Assembly: GCA_030848705.1 (NCBI GenBank) | Contig: CM061243.1 | Location: forward strand, 117,452,674-117,516,673 | DNA: 64,000 nt | Source: Heracleum sosnowskyi | Lineage: Eukaryota; Streptophyta; Magnoliopsida; Apiales; Apiaceae | Direction: 5' to 3' | Shown here: positions 52,549 to 62,015 of the stretch, one piece after another | Layout of the letters: each line of letters starts with the position of its first letter | Numbering within the stretch: position 1 is the first letter of the stretch | Notes under the pieces: model-generated | Database searches by the model: none | Told to the model about the DNA's origin: nothing | The model's input: only the letters and a program-made list of their open reading frames with translations | Position numbers and translations under genes: made by a program

Positions 52549-55535
52549 CTAGCCTATAGCCCGTGTAATGCACGGACTTTTTAATAACGTGATGTACGAA
52601 TTGTTTTTTAAAAATTATTATTTTATTATTTATGTTTCAATATTTTATTAATTACATTTGTTACAAAATAAGTACACATGTTAATTTTTTTTAAATAACT
52701 AAAAGTATTGGAATAGGTTTTTAAATAAATAAATAAAGTTTTGCCCATGATATTTTTGGAAAAAAGAGGGTTTTGTAAGAAAGAATAGAAAAAGTAACAT
52801 GGGTAAAGATACATGTTTAAATGGGTAAAGTTTTTAAAATAATTTAAAGTATTAAAATAGGGTTGAAAATAAATACAATAAGTAATTAAGGATTTGTGCG
52901 TGATATTTTTGGAAATAGAGAAGTTCCAGTAAGGAAAAATAAAAAAATAAAAAAAAATTAGTTGAAAAAGGAAATCACCCGTGATATTTTTAGAATGAAG
53001 GAGATTTCGTTAGAAAAAATAATAGAATTTAGCTGAATAAGATAATTGGTTATAAATAAAAATAAATAAGTAAGAGTTTACCCATGATATGTGTGTTAAA
53101 GTTTTTTAAATAATTAAAAGTATTAAAATAAATAATTAACTGTTTGTCCATGATATTTTTGGAAAATGAGGGGTCTTAGTAAGAAAAAATAAAAAAAGTA
53201 ACATGTTTTAGCTGAAAAGGAAATTACAGTACCCATTATTAAATGTATTAAAATAGGTTTTAAAATAAATAAGTATGGGTTTGTCCGTGATATTTTTGAA
53301 AAAGAGAGGTTTTAGTAAGAAAAAAATAGAAAGAGTAACATATTTTAGTTGAAAAAGATTGGTCGTGATTGTTTTTAGAAAAAGAGAGGATTTTGTTATA
53401 AAAATAGAAAGATAATGTATTTTAGCTGAAAAAGTAATTGTTCATAAATAATGTTATTATTTAATAATAGTTTCTTTAAAAACAAAAAAAAATAGAAAAA
53501 ATAATATCTTTTAGCTGAAAAGATAAGTGCCCGTAACTAAAAATAGGGGTTTTTACTAATATGTCCCATTTTAAAATTTGATTTATAAATATATCCCATT
53601 TATAGTTGTATTTATAAATATATCCTAAATTCAAAAAAATTTAAAATTTTAGATTAACTATAGTTAACTTAACTACTTTACATTTTAAAATGACATATAT
53701 AACATTTCAATAATTAAGACTTGTAATTTTATGTTAAATGCAAATGTTTGCCGTGACTAGAATCCGGCAAAAAAAAAAAAAAAAAAAAAACTCTGTGTGA
53801 GGTTCAAGTATAAGCTTGATTATCAAGAAATACTTTTATCTCATTTCTCATGTATCACATGCATAGGTTATCTATGATCATCCACCAACCCCAGCAGCAA
53901 CCCCCACTATTCTAGCAGCAGTGTTCCTCTGCATGTAGAGAAATTTGCACTCAAGCAACCACAAATTCACGAGGTTGATATTGAGATTGCTAAACATGAA
54001 TACAGTCACCATCAAATTGCTACTCAGAGCAAATCATCATCTCTTAATGTCACTTCCATCTGCTTTTACTTATTGCATTTAATTTCTAATCAAATTCACA
54101 AGGTTACTAGTGTGGGCTAAATGTCGGGTAATTTTTACGTGATATCTTAAAACTTATTTTCTAGTCTAATGCGTATGAGGGTATTTTAGTCATAGGTAGT
54201 AGATAAATATTTTTTTTTATAACTTAATTATATATGTATGAGCTATATATGAGTTAAAAGTTAACCATGGACATATTTCTAATTATTGAAAAAAATGGGA
54301 TATATTGATAAAGTCACCTATTAATTTGGGACATTTTATATAAATTCCCTTAAAAATATTAAAATAGGTTTCAAAATAAATAAGTGAGGGTTTGTCTGTG
54401 ATATTTTTGGAAAATTAGGGGTTTTGGTAAGAAAAATAGAAAGAGTAACATGTTTTAGTTAGAAAAGGTAATTGTCCATGCTTTTTTTAGAAAAAGATAG
54501 AAATTTGTTAGAGAATAAAAAAAGATGATGTATTTTAGTATTATATCCAATGACTCTCGTTAATTTGATTTGAAATATCTAATGATTAGAGATTTGATAA
54601 TCAAACCATGGAGGATCAGACTACAAAAGAAAAATATAAAGAATAAAATATTTTATTTGAAAAAGGTAATTGCCCACGATAATTTTGGAAAAGAAGGAAA
54701 TTTTGTTAGAAAAATATAAAAAGTAATAGATTTTAGCTAAATAAGATAATTGGTTGTAAATAAAAATAAATATGTAAGAGTTTGTCTGTAATAGGTGTGT
54801 TAAACTTTTTTAAATAATTAAAACTATTAAAATAAGTTTTAAAATAAATAAGTAACTGTTTGTCCATGATATTTTTGGAAAATGAGGGGTCAGAAAAAGT
54901 AACATGTTTTAGTTGAAAATGAAATTTCCTGTAATTAAAAGTATTAAAATAGGTTTTAAAATAATTAAGTATGGGTTTGCCCGTGATATTTTTGAAAAAA
55001 AAGAGAGGTTTTAGTAAGGAAAAAGAGAAACAATGACACATTTTAGTTGAAAAGATTGCCCGTGATTTTTTCAGAAAAAGAGAGGATTTTGTTATAAAAA
55101 ATAGGAAAGTTAATGTATTTTACCTGAAAAAGTAATTGTTTATAAATAAAGTTATTATTTAATAATAGTTTCTTTAAAAAAATAAAAAAAATAAAAAAGT
55201 AATATGTTTTAGCTGAAAAGCTAAGTACCCGTAATTAAAAATATGAAAATAGGTTTCAACGTAAATAAGTGAGGGTTTGTCCGGGATATTTTTGGAAAAT
55301 GACTGAGTTTAGTAAGGAAAATAGAAAGAGTAACATGTTTTATTTGAAAAAGGTAATTGCCCGTGATTTTTTTTTAGAAAAAGATAGGATTTTGTTAGAA
55401 AAATAAAAAGAAGATGTATTTTAGTATTATATCTGATGGCTCTCATTAATTTTTTTTAAAAGATCTAACGATTAGAGATTGGATGACCAGACTACAAAAA
55501 CTTTTAATATTTCGTCTTTAATATAATAGTATAGA
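52549..55535 (-). mobile_element. 3 kb non-autonomous Helitron with tandem repeats (minus strand)
   Basis: The left edge CTAGCCTATAGCCCGTGTAATGCACGGAC is the reverse complement of a Helitron 3' end: hairpin CCGTGC-ATTACACGGG, then CTATAGGCTAG, then T. The right edge is the reverse complement of TCTATACTATTATATTAAAG; a start at 55539 is also possible. The interior has about eight diverged 190-250 bp units with GTTTGTCCGTGATATTTTTGG, AGAGAGGTTTTAGTAAGAAA and TAACATGTTTTAGCTGAAAA. No Rep/helicase is present. Confidence 0.7.
53545..54350. mobile_element. Mutator-like element inside the Helitron, with a coding-like interior
   Basis: Ends GGGGTTTTTACTAATATGTCCC and, as reverse complement of the right end, AGGGAATTTATATAAAATGTCCC form an imperfect inverted repeat. 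TAAAAATA flanks both sides (53537-53544 and 54351-54358). It contains a 24-base A run (about 53768) and, at about 53878-54120, a frame reading SSTNPSSNPHYSSSSVPLHV, EKFALKQPQIHEVDIEIAKH and EYSHHQIATQSKSSS. This looks like host coding sequence but I do not recognise it. A Pack-MULE is possible. Confidence 0.6.
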
Positions 55536-56012
55536 TAGATTAATTAAACCTAGATTGGTCCACGAGTTAGGTTCGAAACCCTAACTATTTATTAATTTCG
55601 TAATTAATAAATAAAGAAAATGTACAGCTCATAAAAAGAGTTCAAAATGTGTTAAATTCTTCAAAGATCAGCCACCAAGGCATATAACCTAATAGGAGTC
55701 AGCCTCCTACGAAATATGATTCACAATCTTATTCTAAGAAGGTGACTTGGCCCCCAAGTCACCTAATTTTACCCTAAATGCAAGGCTCCTAACGCCTATA
55801 TAAAGGACCTGATCCTTCGATCAGAACTACGTTTTTTGGCTTGATTCTCAGTATTGATTGAGATACGTAGGCATCTTGTGAGGGCAGATTTAGCCACGAA
55901 ACACGAGACCGGCCATTAAAGCTCGAAAGCTCTTAAACCCTAGCATTAAATTCGTAAGCACGGATTTTATTCCACAACATTTGGCGCCGTCTGTGGGAAG
56001 ACAACATCAACC

Positions 56013-56503
56013 ATGGCAAATACATGATGAACAAATCGAGAAACTCAGACTTCTGAAGGACTTCCTCTTATCTCTGAAACAGAGACTCATGGAAGCCAAC
56101 CGCCGCCAACTACTAGCACTCAAGGGGTGAATATCCCCCTCACCACTACTCAAGGACAAAAAATCACAATTTCAGTTGAAGGGACGAATCCCCTGCAAAT
56201 CGTCGTTCATGACCCTAATCCTCAAGAAACTACTCTCCAGCAACCAATCACAACATCTCCACTACTCATGAATGCACCACGTGGCTTTCAACTTCACACC
56301 ACGGATCTTCCCCAATACACGACTCAAACTCTTGGGATGCCAACTTATGGCATGCCACCTCGACCTACAATGGGGAGTAGTGGTATCAATCCAACTTACC
56401 ACGAAGCATATGTGCCCCCTTATATTCAAGGTCCGGGGCCCCAAAATCAGCAAACTCAAACTCGACAGACCCCCTTGATTCATGACTACTCAGGTCATTA
56501 TAC
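56013..56503 (+). pseudogene. Gypsy gag N-terminal fragment with early stops
   Basis: The ATG at 56013 follows the primer-binding region by about 15 bases, but codons 5 and 6 are both TGA (56025-56030). The same frame is then open to 56503, with Pro/Gln/Thr-rich sequence (VNIPLTTTQGQK, PPYIQGPGPQNQQ) as in the N-terminus of plant Gypsy gag proteins. The frame is cut by repeat R1. Not functional. Confidence 0.6.
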
Positions 56504-56504
56504 T

Positions 56505-56714
56505 TCTTTTAAAAACACATTAGGAAATCAATTATTTATTTTTATTTTTATCTTTATTTTTATGTTTTTTATATATTATATAAATAAAAATATTTTAGCA
56601 CTCTTAAGTTGTTTGAAAAATATTTATCCAGTATTTTAGAATTTTTAATTTTAATTCAATAAAATTAAATTATCTTATTTCCACTTACAATTCATAGGTC
56701 AAATCTCTCACATA
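56505..56714. repeat. Dispersed repeat R1, copy 3
   Basis: Same 200 bp as 12846-13045, here joining the Gypsy gag fragment on the left and the hAT transposase tail on the right. The 170-codon frame across the junction is a fortuitous fusion. Confidence 0.75.
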
Positions 56715-56716
56715 AA

Positions 56717-56972
56717 AATTTGAAAGTGATAGGTTCAAGTAGTGAATTAAGAAAATATAAAATGACAGATTTTATAAGTGAGCAATTAGATATACTAGAA
56801 TTTTGGAAAGCTCGATCTTGTCATTATCCTATTATGGCCATCATGGCTCGTGATATTTTAACAGTCCGAGTTAGTATTTTTCTAAATCCACAATCGTCTA
56901 AATCCACAATCGTTTGAAGTCAACATATGTTATAAGGATCATCTGGATGCGCGGGAAAAAGGATACAAGTAG
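56717..56972 (+). pseudogene. hAT transposase C-terminal (dimerisation) fragment
   Basis: The plus strand reads SELRKYKMTDFISEQLDILE, FWKARSCHYPIMAIMARDIL and TVRVS, the hAT dimerisation region (family pattern D-I-L-x-W-W-K then P-x-x-x-x-MARD-I-L). After a short disrupted stretch it continues KDHLDAREKGYK and a TAG at 56970-56972, the usual end of hAT transposases. The catalytic part is absent. Confidence 0.75.
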
Positions 56973-58283
56973 AGACGGCGCTCGGGGTGGCGATTAAAAA
57001 TATATACGTTTTTAATGTATTTTTGGTATATAACTATATATGATGTAAATTTTTCTTTTTTGCCCCCGTATGCCGTAACCTATAAATCCTAGCTCCCTCC
57101 CTGGGTACAAGATGTTGCTTCATCAACAAATAAAGAATTTTCTACAAATGAGGAAGATGCATCGTAAATAGGTAATTTATTAACGAGCTTGTTTCTGCTC
57201 AGTTGGTTTCTGGTTCGTAGGTGTCTGATCCGTAGGTTTCTATGTTTCTGCTTTGCTTATAAACATGTTAGTTTATGGAAAAAATTGGGATCAAATAATT
57301 AAATGTGAGAATCAGTGGCAAACTCTACCCTGCTTTTACTTTCCATGTTTCTGCGCTGCTAAATAATTAAAATTGTCTTGCATCAGTGGCAAACTTATCT
57401 TTAATTGCTATGAACAAATGTGAGCTCTGAGACCTATAGCGTAGATGTTCAGACAAGCTTTTAAATTTAGGTGACACTGAAAATTCAATCAGTTGCGGGC
57501 AAAGTATAAATTGATTGACTTTTGACTTTTGATTCAGCAGGGTAGAGTTGCAGGTCAGGTAGGGTAGAGGAAGTTATAAATCTCGCAGATGGTTTCTCAG
57601 GCCAGTACCTCCACAATTAGCAGCCAATGGCAGTATGTAGACTAAATTATTGTCCTGACTAGTAGTAAAAAGAGAATAGTCATGTTTCCGCAGATTTACT
57701 AAGAACTCAGGCCTTGCCTTTTACTTTGCACTGAATACACTTTTGAAGTGAGAAACTTGTTTTTATTAGCAGTCTTGTTGTCAGTTTAACTATTACTATG
57801 AACACTGTGTTATGTTCTCAATTGCAAGTCGTTATTGACATTGATAATATTTCTTACAGATTTCTTTCGTGATGGGTCTATATCAAGTTCGCTACATTCT
57901 TGCCATAGTTTCGAGTCAGAAATGCGTACCACAGGTCCTCAAAAGCAATGTACCGGTTCCTCAAAGGCCAATAACTAGTCACACAAATGGTTTACCAGGA
58001 GAGTCATATGGGAAACCAAGTAGACTCGGTTTTTAAATCTCTAGTAGCTTCCTTGGGGCTTTTGATTGTGGTATTGTTTTCAGGTTTTTTGTCTCTGCAC
58101 TTTTGCAGTGAAAAACCTGTGTCTTTTCAGTTTTCACTTGTAATTGGAATTCTCAAAAGACTTGTAATTTGCATTTTCAGTGAAATCAGCGATTGGAATA
58201 TATATTCTAAAACTTCATTCCTTTTGCATTCAGATGTTAAGCAAGTAGGCTAGTGTAATTAGGAAAAGAAAAACCAAATAAAG
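56973..58283. other. Spacer downstream of cystatin-like copy B, with possible unrecognised exons
   Basis: 57565-57632 (frame VEEVINLADGFSGQYLHN, then TAG, then a GTATGT donor) and 57861-57980 (after TTCTTACAG; frame DFFRDGSISSSLHSCHSFES, ending in TAG) look like plus-strand exons of some gene. I cannot name it, and the first contains a stop. The remainder is AT-rich and includes the 3' flank of copy B. Confidence 0.3.
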
Positions 58284-59360
58284 TTAACAGGGAGGCAGAG
58301 GGAATACAGATTGAACACGTACAGTAACAACATTTGTTTTTCTGTCTGGAATTTCCTCAAATATGAAAGTTTGAAAGTTGATGGCATCTTGACCAAGAAC
58401 GCATGCTTTAAAACGAATCCAGTAACACGCACCACCAGTAAATCGCCTGTACGCCTTGACGAAACCAACAAATTCATATTGTGTACCTTGAATATCATTA
58501 TAGGTCTTAAGAGCCAGTTTGGTTAAAGTGGCAAGGGGATATTTAGGGTCATGGAGTACATGATCGATGGGATAATAATGAGTGCCGCTTTTGTAGTAGA
58601 CTTTTTCAGGATTTTTGAAATTGGTAAGGGCCCTAAAACGTTTCTTGAGCACATAATTATAACCGTGATCAATTTCATTACGATCACATTCGCGTAAAAG
58701 CTCCTCTTCCGACTCTGGCTCCGGCTCAGACTCCTCAATCTCACTTGACTCGAGAATAATACGATCAGAAAAACGTTTGACTAGAATTGGAGACCTGCGA
58801 GCATGCTTCTTCTCCTCCTCCGAATCCTCCTCTGAGGACGGGTCAAAAAGTGTCCCAGCTCCTGTAAACCACAACTGTTTTTCATCTAGTGCTGAGCTGC
58901 TATTCATTTCTACAATCTCATCCCCCTTGCCCTTTTTTGGTATTGGCGAGCTGCTACTCATTTCTATAATCTCCTCCTCCTCCTTGTCTTTCCTCAACAA
59001 AATCTTCTTCACAGACGACATTGGCCTCCTCCTCACCCCCCTCGACATTGGCAACTTATTCCTCTTAATTTTCTTATAAACCTCCATCACAGTAATATCA
59101 TCATCATCCTCATCCTCTATCGAATACGCCCTCCTCTTTCTACTCATCTTATAAAAATCTGGCAAAGGAATCTTCTTCTCCATTATCAAAACTGGCCTCG
59201 TCATCTTCCGCTTCTTATAAACCTTACTCCCCTCTTCCTCACTCGCCCTCTTTCTCTTCATCCTCTTCAAAATCTCCACCTTTTCCTCTTCCTTTCTCAA
59301 CTTTCCACTGCGATTCGACCCAGGAATCTCCTTCGCAATTCCAGAACTCTTCGTGTTCAT
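58284..59360 (-). CDS. Cystatin-like family protein, copy B (intact)
   Basis: 358 residues from the ATG at 59358-59360 to a TAA at 58284. Residues 1-230 are Lys/Arg/Glu/Ser-rich with nuclear-localisation candidates (KRMKRKRASEEE, KKRKMTRP) and MSSS/EEEI repeats. Residues about 225-247 carry the family block ECDRNEIDHGYNY. Residues 249-358 form the only globular-looking part: TYNDIQGTQYEFVGFVKAYR followed by GGACYWIRFKA resembles the first helix and central strands of the plant cystatin / UPF0725 fold. The protease-contacting QxVxG loop of true cystatins is not visible, so protease inhibition is not claimed. No intron is needed. This is the best candidate for a live host gene in the window. 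Confidence 0.7.
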   Translation of the reverse strand: MNTKSSGIAKEIPGSNRSGKLRKEEEKVEILKRMKRKRASEEEGSKVYKKRKMTRPVLIMEKKIPLPDFYKMSRKRRAYSIEDEDDDDITVMEVYKKIKRNKLPMSRGVRRRPMSSVKKILLRKDKEEEEIIEMSSSSPIPKKGKGDEIVEMNSSSALDEKQLWFTGAGTLFDPSSEEDSEEEKKHARRSPILVKRFSDRIILESSEIEESEPEPESEEELLRECDRNEIDHGYNYVLKKRFRALTNFKNPEKVYYKSGTHYYPIDHVLHDPKYPLATLTKLALKTYNDIQGTQYEFVGFVKAYRRFTGGACYWIRFKACVLGQDAINFQTFIFEEIPDRKTNVVTVRVQSVFPLPPC

Positions 59361-59690
59361 TCCAATCGATCGATTTTGACCTAGACTTGATTTTTGTTTT
59401 ATCAGTCTTTCACCCCTCTTTTACCCTAATTTATAAGCTACATATGGGCTGCACATTATGGGCCTGGCCAAACTTACAAGTTACAGCCTTCATCAAATAT
59501 TATCGTTTTTTATATCAAAAACGGTATTTATACTATCCTATCCAAAAAGGTTTTAGAATTTAGATTCATAGATCAAGTATTTTAAATTATTACATATATT
59601 ATTAATCCTAAACATAATTACAATCAAATTCAGTTGATAACAAATTAACTTTAATATTAATCATATCATAACTAAAATACTACTAGAATT
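58504..59690. repeat. Segmental duplication, right copy (partner 1-1240)
   Basis: Aligns with the left end of the window through the gene and its upstream region to about 59690. 59361-59690 is therefore the promoter and 5' leader of copy B and is shared with copy A. 59691-59754 is AT-rich sequence up to the next LTR. Confidence 0.85.
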
Positions 59691-60393
59691 TAGAATTCAT
59701 AAAATAATAAAAGTAAAAAAAAAATTAAATTTATACCAATTATAAAATATCTATTGTTAGGAATTATGTTGATTCTTGATGATAACCAAATTAACTTAGT
59801 AAAATTTGTATAAGTGAAAATGTAACTTTCAGCGGATAACATATTGTTACAGTATCCGTTGAAAGGTAGTTTATCTCTTCATAAGTCTAAATGTAACATG
59901 CTCTTTCTCGTTCAAGTACTAGCAGTTGAAGTGTAATAGTGTAGGCTGAACAAGTCATGTTGACTTATAAATAGATATGTAGAATAGGGAGATTAATTGT
60001 AAATACTCTGTGCCTTGTAATTTTACATAAGTGAAATTGTATTTCAACGGATAGTCATTCAGCTTTCAACGGATGCACCTTGAAGAGTTTCAACGGATGC
60101 AATCACAACACTTTCAACGGATGCCATATCATTAACCTCAACCTATACCACTTCAATTATTAACAATTGAAATTGTGAAAGGAACAGTCCTGACAAGTCA
60201 CATGGGTTGATGGAACAAAAAGAGCATGGAAACCAGCATTTTGGGAAACCTCGAAGAAAATGAAGCATTCTATTTCCATATAGTCAAAAGAGATGATTCT
60301 ACAAGGACAATTAGCTAAAAGGCAAATCATTTCAAGAACCATTGGAGTGAAAAAGCAAGCGTTTGGACTTTACCTATTGTACAATCGTATGTA

Positions 60394-60670
60394 CACTACT
60401 AAAAAAACTACAATAGACATCGGCTAAAAACCGACGTCTATTAAAAACAGAAGCGATGTCTTCGTATGTGTAGAGAAAGATAAGGGTATTAGACATCAAT
60501 TTTTAGCCGATGTCTATGTTTATCTATAACATCGGTTTTTAACTGATGTGTATGTTTTTTTTTACATCGGTTCCTTAATAAGGAACTGATGTCTATGTTT
60601 CTCTTTTACATCGGTTGTATAATAATCGTTGCCTTTCTATTCTTTTGACATCAGTTCTTTGCTTTCTGAT
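60394..60670. mobile_element. CACTA-type terminus inserted in the LTR
   Basis: Starts CACTACTAAAAAAACTACAA and carries AGACATCGGCTAAAAACCG, GCCGATGTCTATG, ACATCGGTT and AACTGATGTCTATG in alternating orientation up to about 60655. This is the same vocabulary as at 4740-4856. The opposite terminus is not recognisable, so it is either end-deleted or its right end has decayed. Confidence 0.5.
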
Positions 60671-61175
60671 TTATTTTGTTCTTTTAAACTGTTAGGCTCA
60701 AGACATGTCTGAATACCACTATTAACAAGCCTACACTATGTGACTATGTCACATTACATGACCTAGTGATTTCTATCACTGGGATATAGTATAGGTCTCT
60801 AAATGTACTTGTCTTGTTCTCATGAACATTAGTTTGATCATGTATGCTCAGACTTATAATGAGCTTAGTAAAGTTTCTTGCATCTAGATTGTATATAGGC
60901 CATTGAATAATTATCCTGGTAGAAGTTCAGAAGTGTTCATGCAGCAGGATAGAGTTGATTAAGGCTATGAAGAAATAAGTTGCAGGAATTTGTCTAAGGC
61001 ATTATATAGCAAAGTCAAAAGAAAGCTATGTCGTGAAGTCACCAATATCCATGTCGTGAAGTACTATATCGCATAGTCCATTTTGTACTATGTCGAGAAG
61101 TCCTCAAGACACATGTCGTGAAGTGTTGAAGTCAGCAAAGTCAAAGGAGCCTAGATCGTGAAGTCCTCAGAAGCA

Positions 61176-61300
61176 CTATGTCGCATAGTCATCAAATGAC
61201 CTATGTCGCATAGTCATCAAATGACCTATGTCGTATAGTCATCAAATGACCTATGTCGCATAGTCGTCAAATGACCTATGTCGCAAAGTCTTCAAAGGCT
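61176..61300. repeat. 25 bp tandem repeat with internal palindrome
   Basis: Five units of CTATGTCGCATAGTCATCAA-ATGAC. Each contains the inverted pair CTATG/CATAG. Related looser words (ATGTCGTGAAGT, TATCGCGTAGTCC) extend the pattern to about 61025-61335. Confidence 0.9.
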
Positions 61301-61967
61301 ATATCGCGTAGTCCTCACAAGGGAGATCGCATAGTCAGGGATAAAGTGGAGTTCACGATATCAACACTTAGCCGTTTATAACAAGACAAATCAAGGTACA
61401 GAACCAAGAATCAAAGGAGACAAATACTGAAGCATTTGTTCTGGCAAGGTGGTCCAAAGAACAGATGGCAAATCTACAGCTAAACTTGGAGAGAAAGATA
61501 AGAGACAAGCAGCTACAGAAACGGGAAAGACTCCGAAAAGCAGGTGGTCCTTCCTGACACAGTGAACTTCTTATGGCAGGACAAGTTGGACTTTCAGAAG
61601 GGGTAGCTGTGTAATATTGTGTGTGCCTAGTTTGTATAGGTAAATATATATATCGTGCACACACAACTGTAAGCTGTAAGAGAGATACACATAGTTATTT
61701 GCTAAGCTCTTTTCTCTGTAAGCAAGCAAGTTCAAACCGTTCTTGTTTAGAAGCCAGAAATTCGATTGTGAATTTCCTGGAAAGCTGTAGTATTTAATTT
61801 GCTTATACAAAGTAGATTAAAGTGATTGTGTGTGTTATTTACTTTCTGCATATTACATATCATAATCACATACAGTTGTTTACTTAGTTTTCAAGATCGA
61901 AAAATATATCAAACTATCCATTCACCCCCCCTCTGTCTAGTTTCTAGTGGTATTCATTTCTAACAAG

Positions 61968-61979
61968 TGGTATCAGAGC
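61968..61979 (+). other. Primer-binding site, initiator tRNA-Met (second copia element)
   Basis: TGGTATCAGAGC two bases after the LTR end. Confidence 0.9.
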
Positions 61980-62015
61980 GTAGGCTGTTAACGTACAAAC
62001 AGGAAAAGATCAAGA

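Larger units (their letters stand above)
52505..56503 (+). mobile_element. Truncated Ty3/Gypsy element (LTR plus start of gag)
   Basis: An LTR-like unit seems to start TGATATGGGCTG at 52505, is broken by the Helitron at 52549-55535, and ends CCACAACA at 55979. That gives about 490 bp of LTR. A TATA-like CCTATATAAAGG lies at 55795. TTGGCGCCGTCTGTGGG follows directly, a sequence typical of Gypsy elements at the primer-binding position. The gag start is present; pol and the second LTR are missing, and the element stops at 56503 against repeat R1. The exact LTR start is an inference. Confidence 0.55.
59755..61965 (+). repeat. 5' LTR of a second copia element (about 2.2 kb)
   Basis: Begins TGTTAGG and ends TTCTAACA, a matching TGTTA/TAACA pair, two bases before a tRNA-Met primer site. 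It contains about five TTTCAACGGATGCA-type words (59828-60125), an inserted CACTA-type end (60394 onward) and a 25 bp tandem repeat (61176-61300). A TATA-like AAATATATATATCG lies near 61643, consistent with transcription from about 61675. The 3' LTR is outside the window, so the length cannot be cross-checked. Confidence 0.7.

Noticed and set aside
54733..55041. 102-codon minus-strand ORF (and 52626-52814)
   Set aside because: Both are the same Helitron internal repeat read in one frame; repeated sequence rather than a gene.
56127..56639. 170-codon ORF as a single protein
   Set aside because: The first part is Gypsy gag and the last part is repeat R1; the fusion is accidental.
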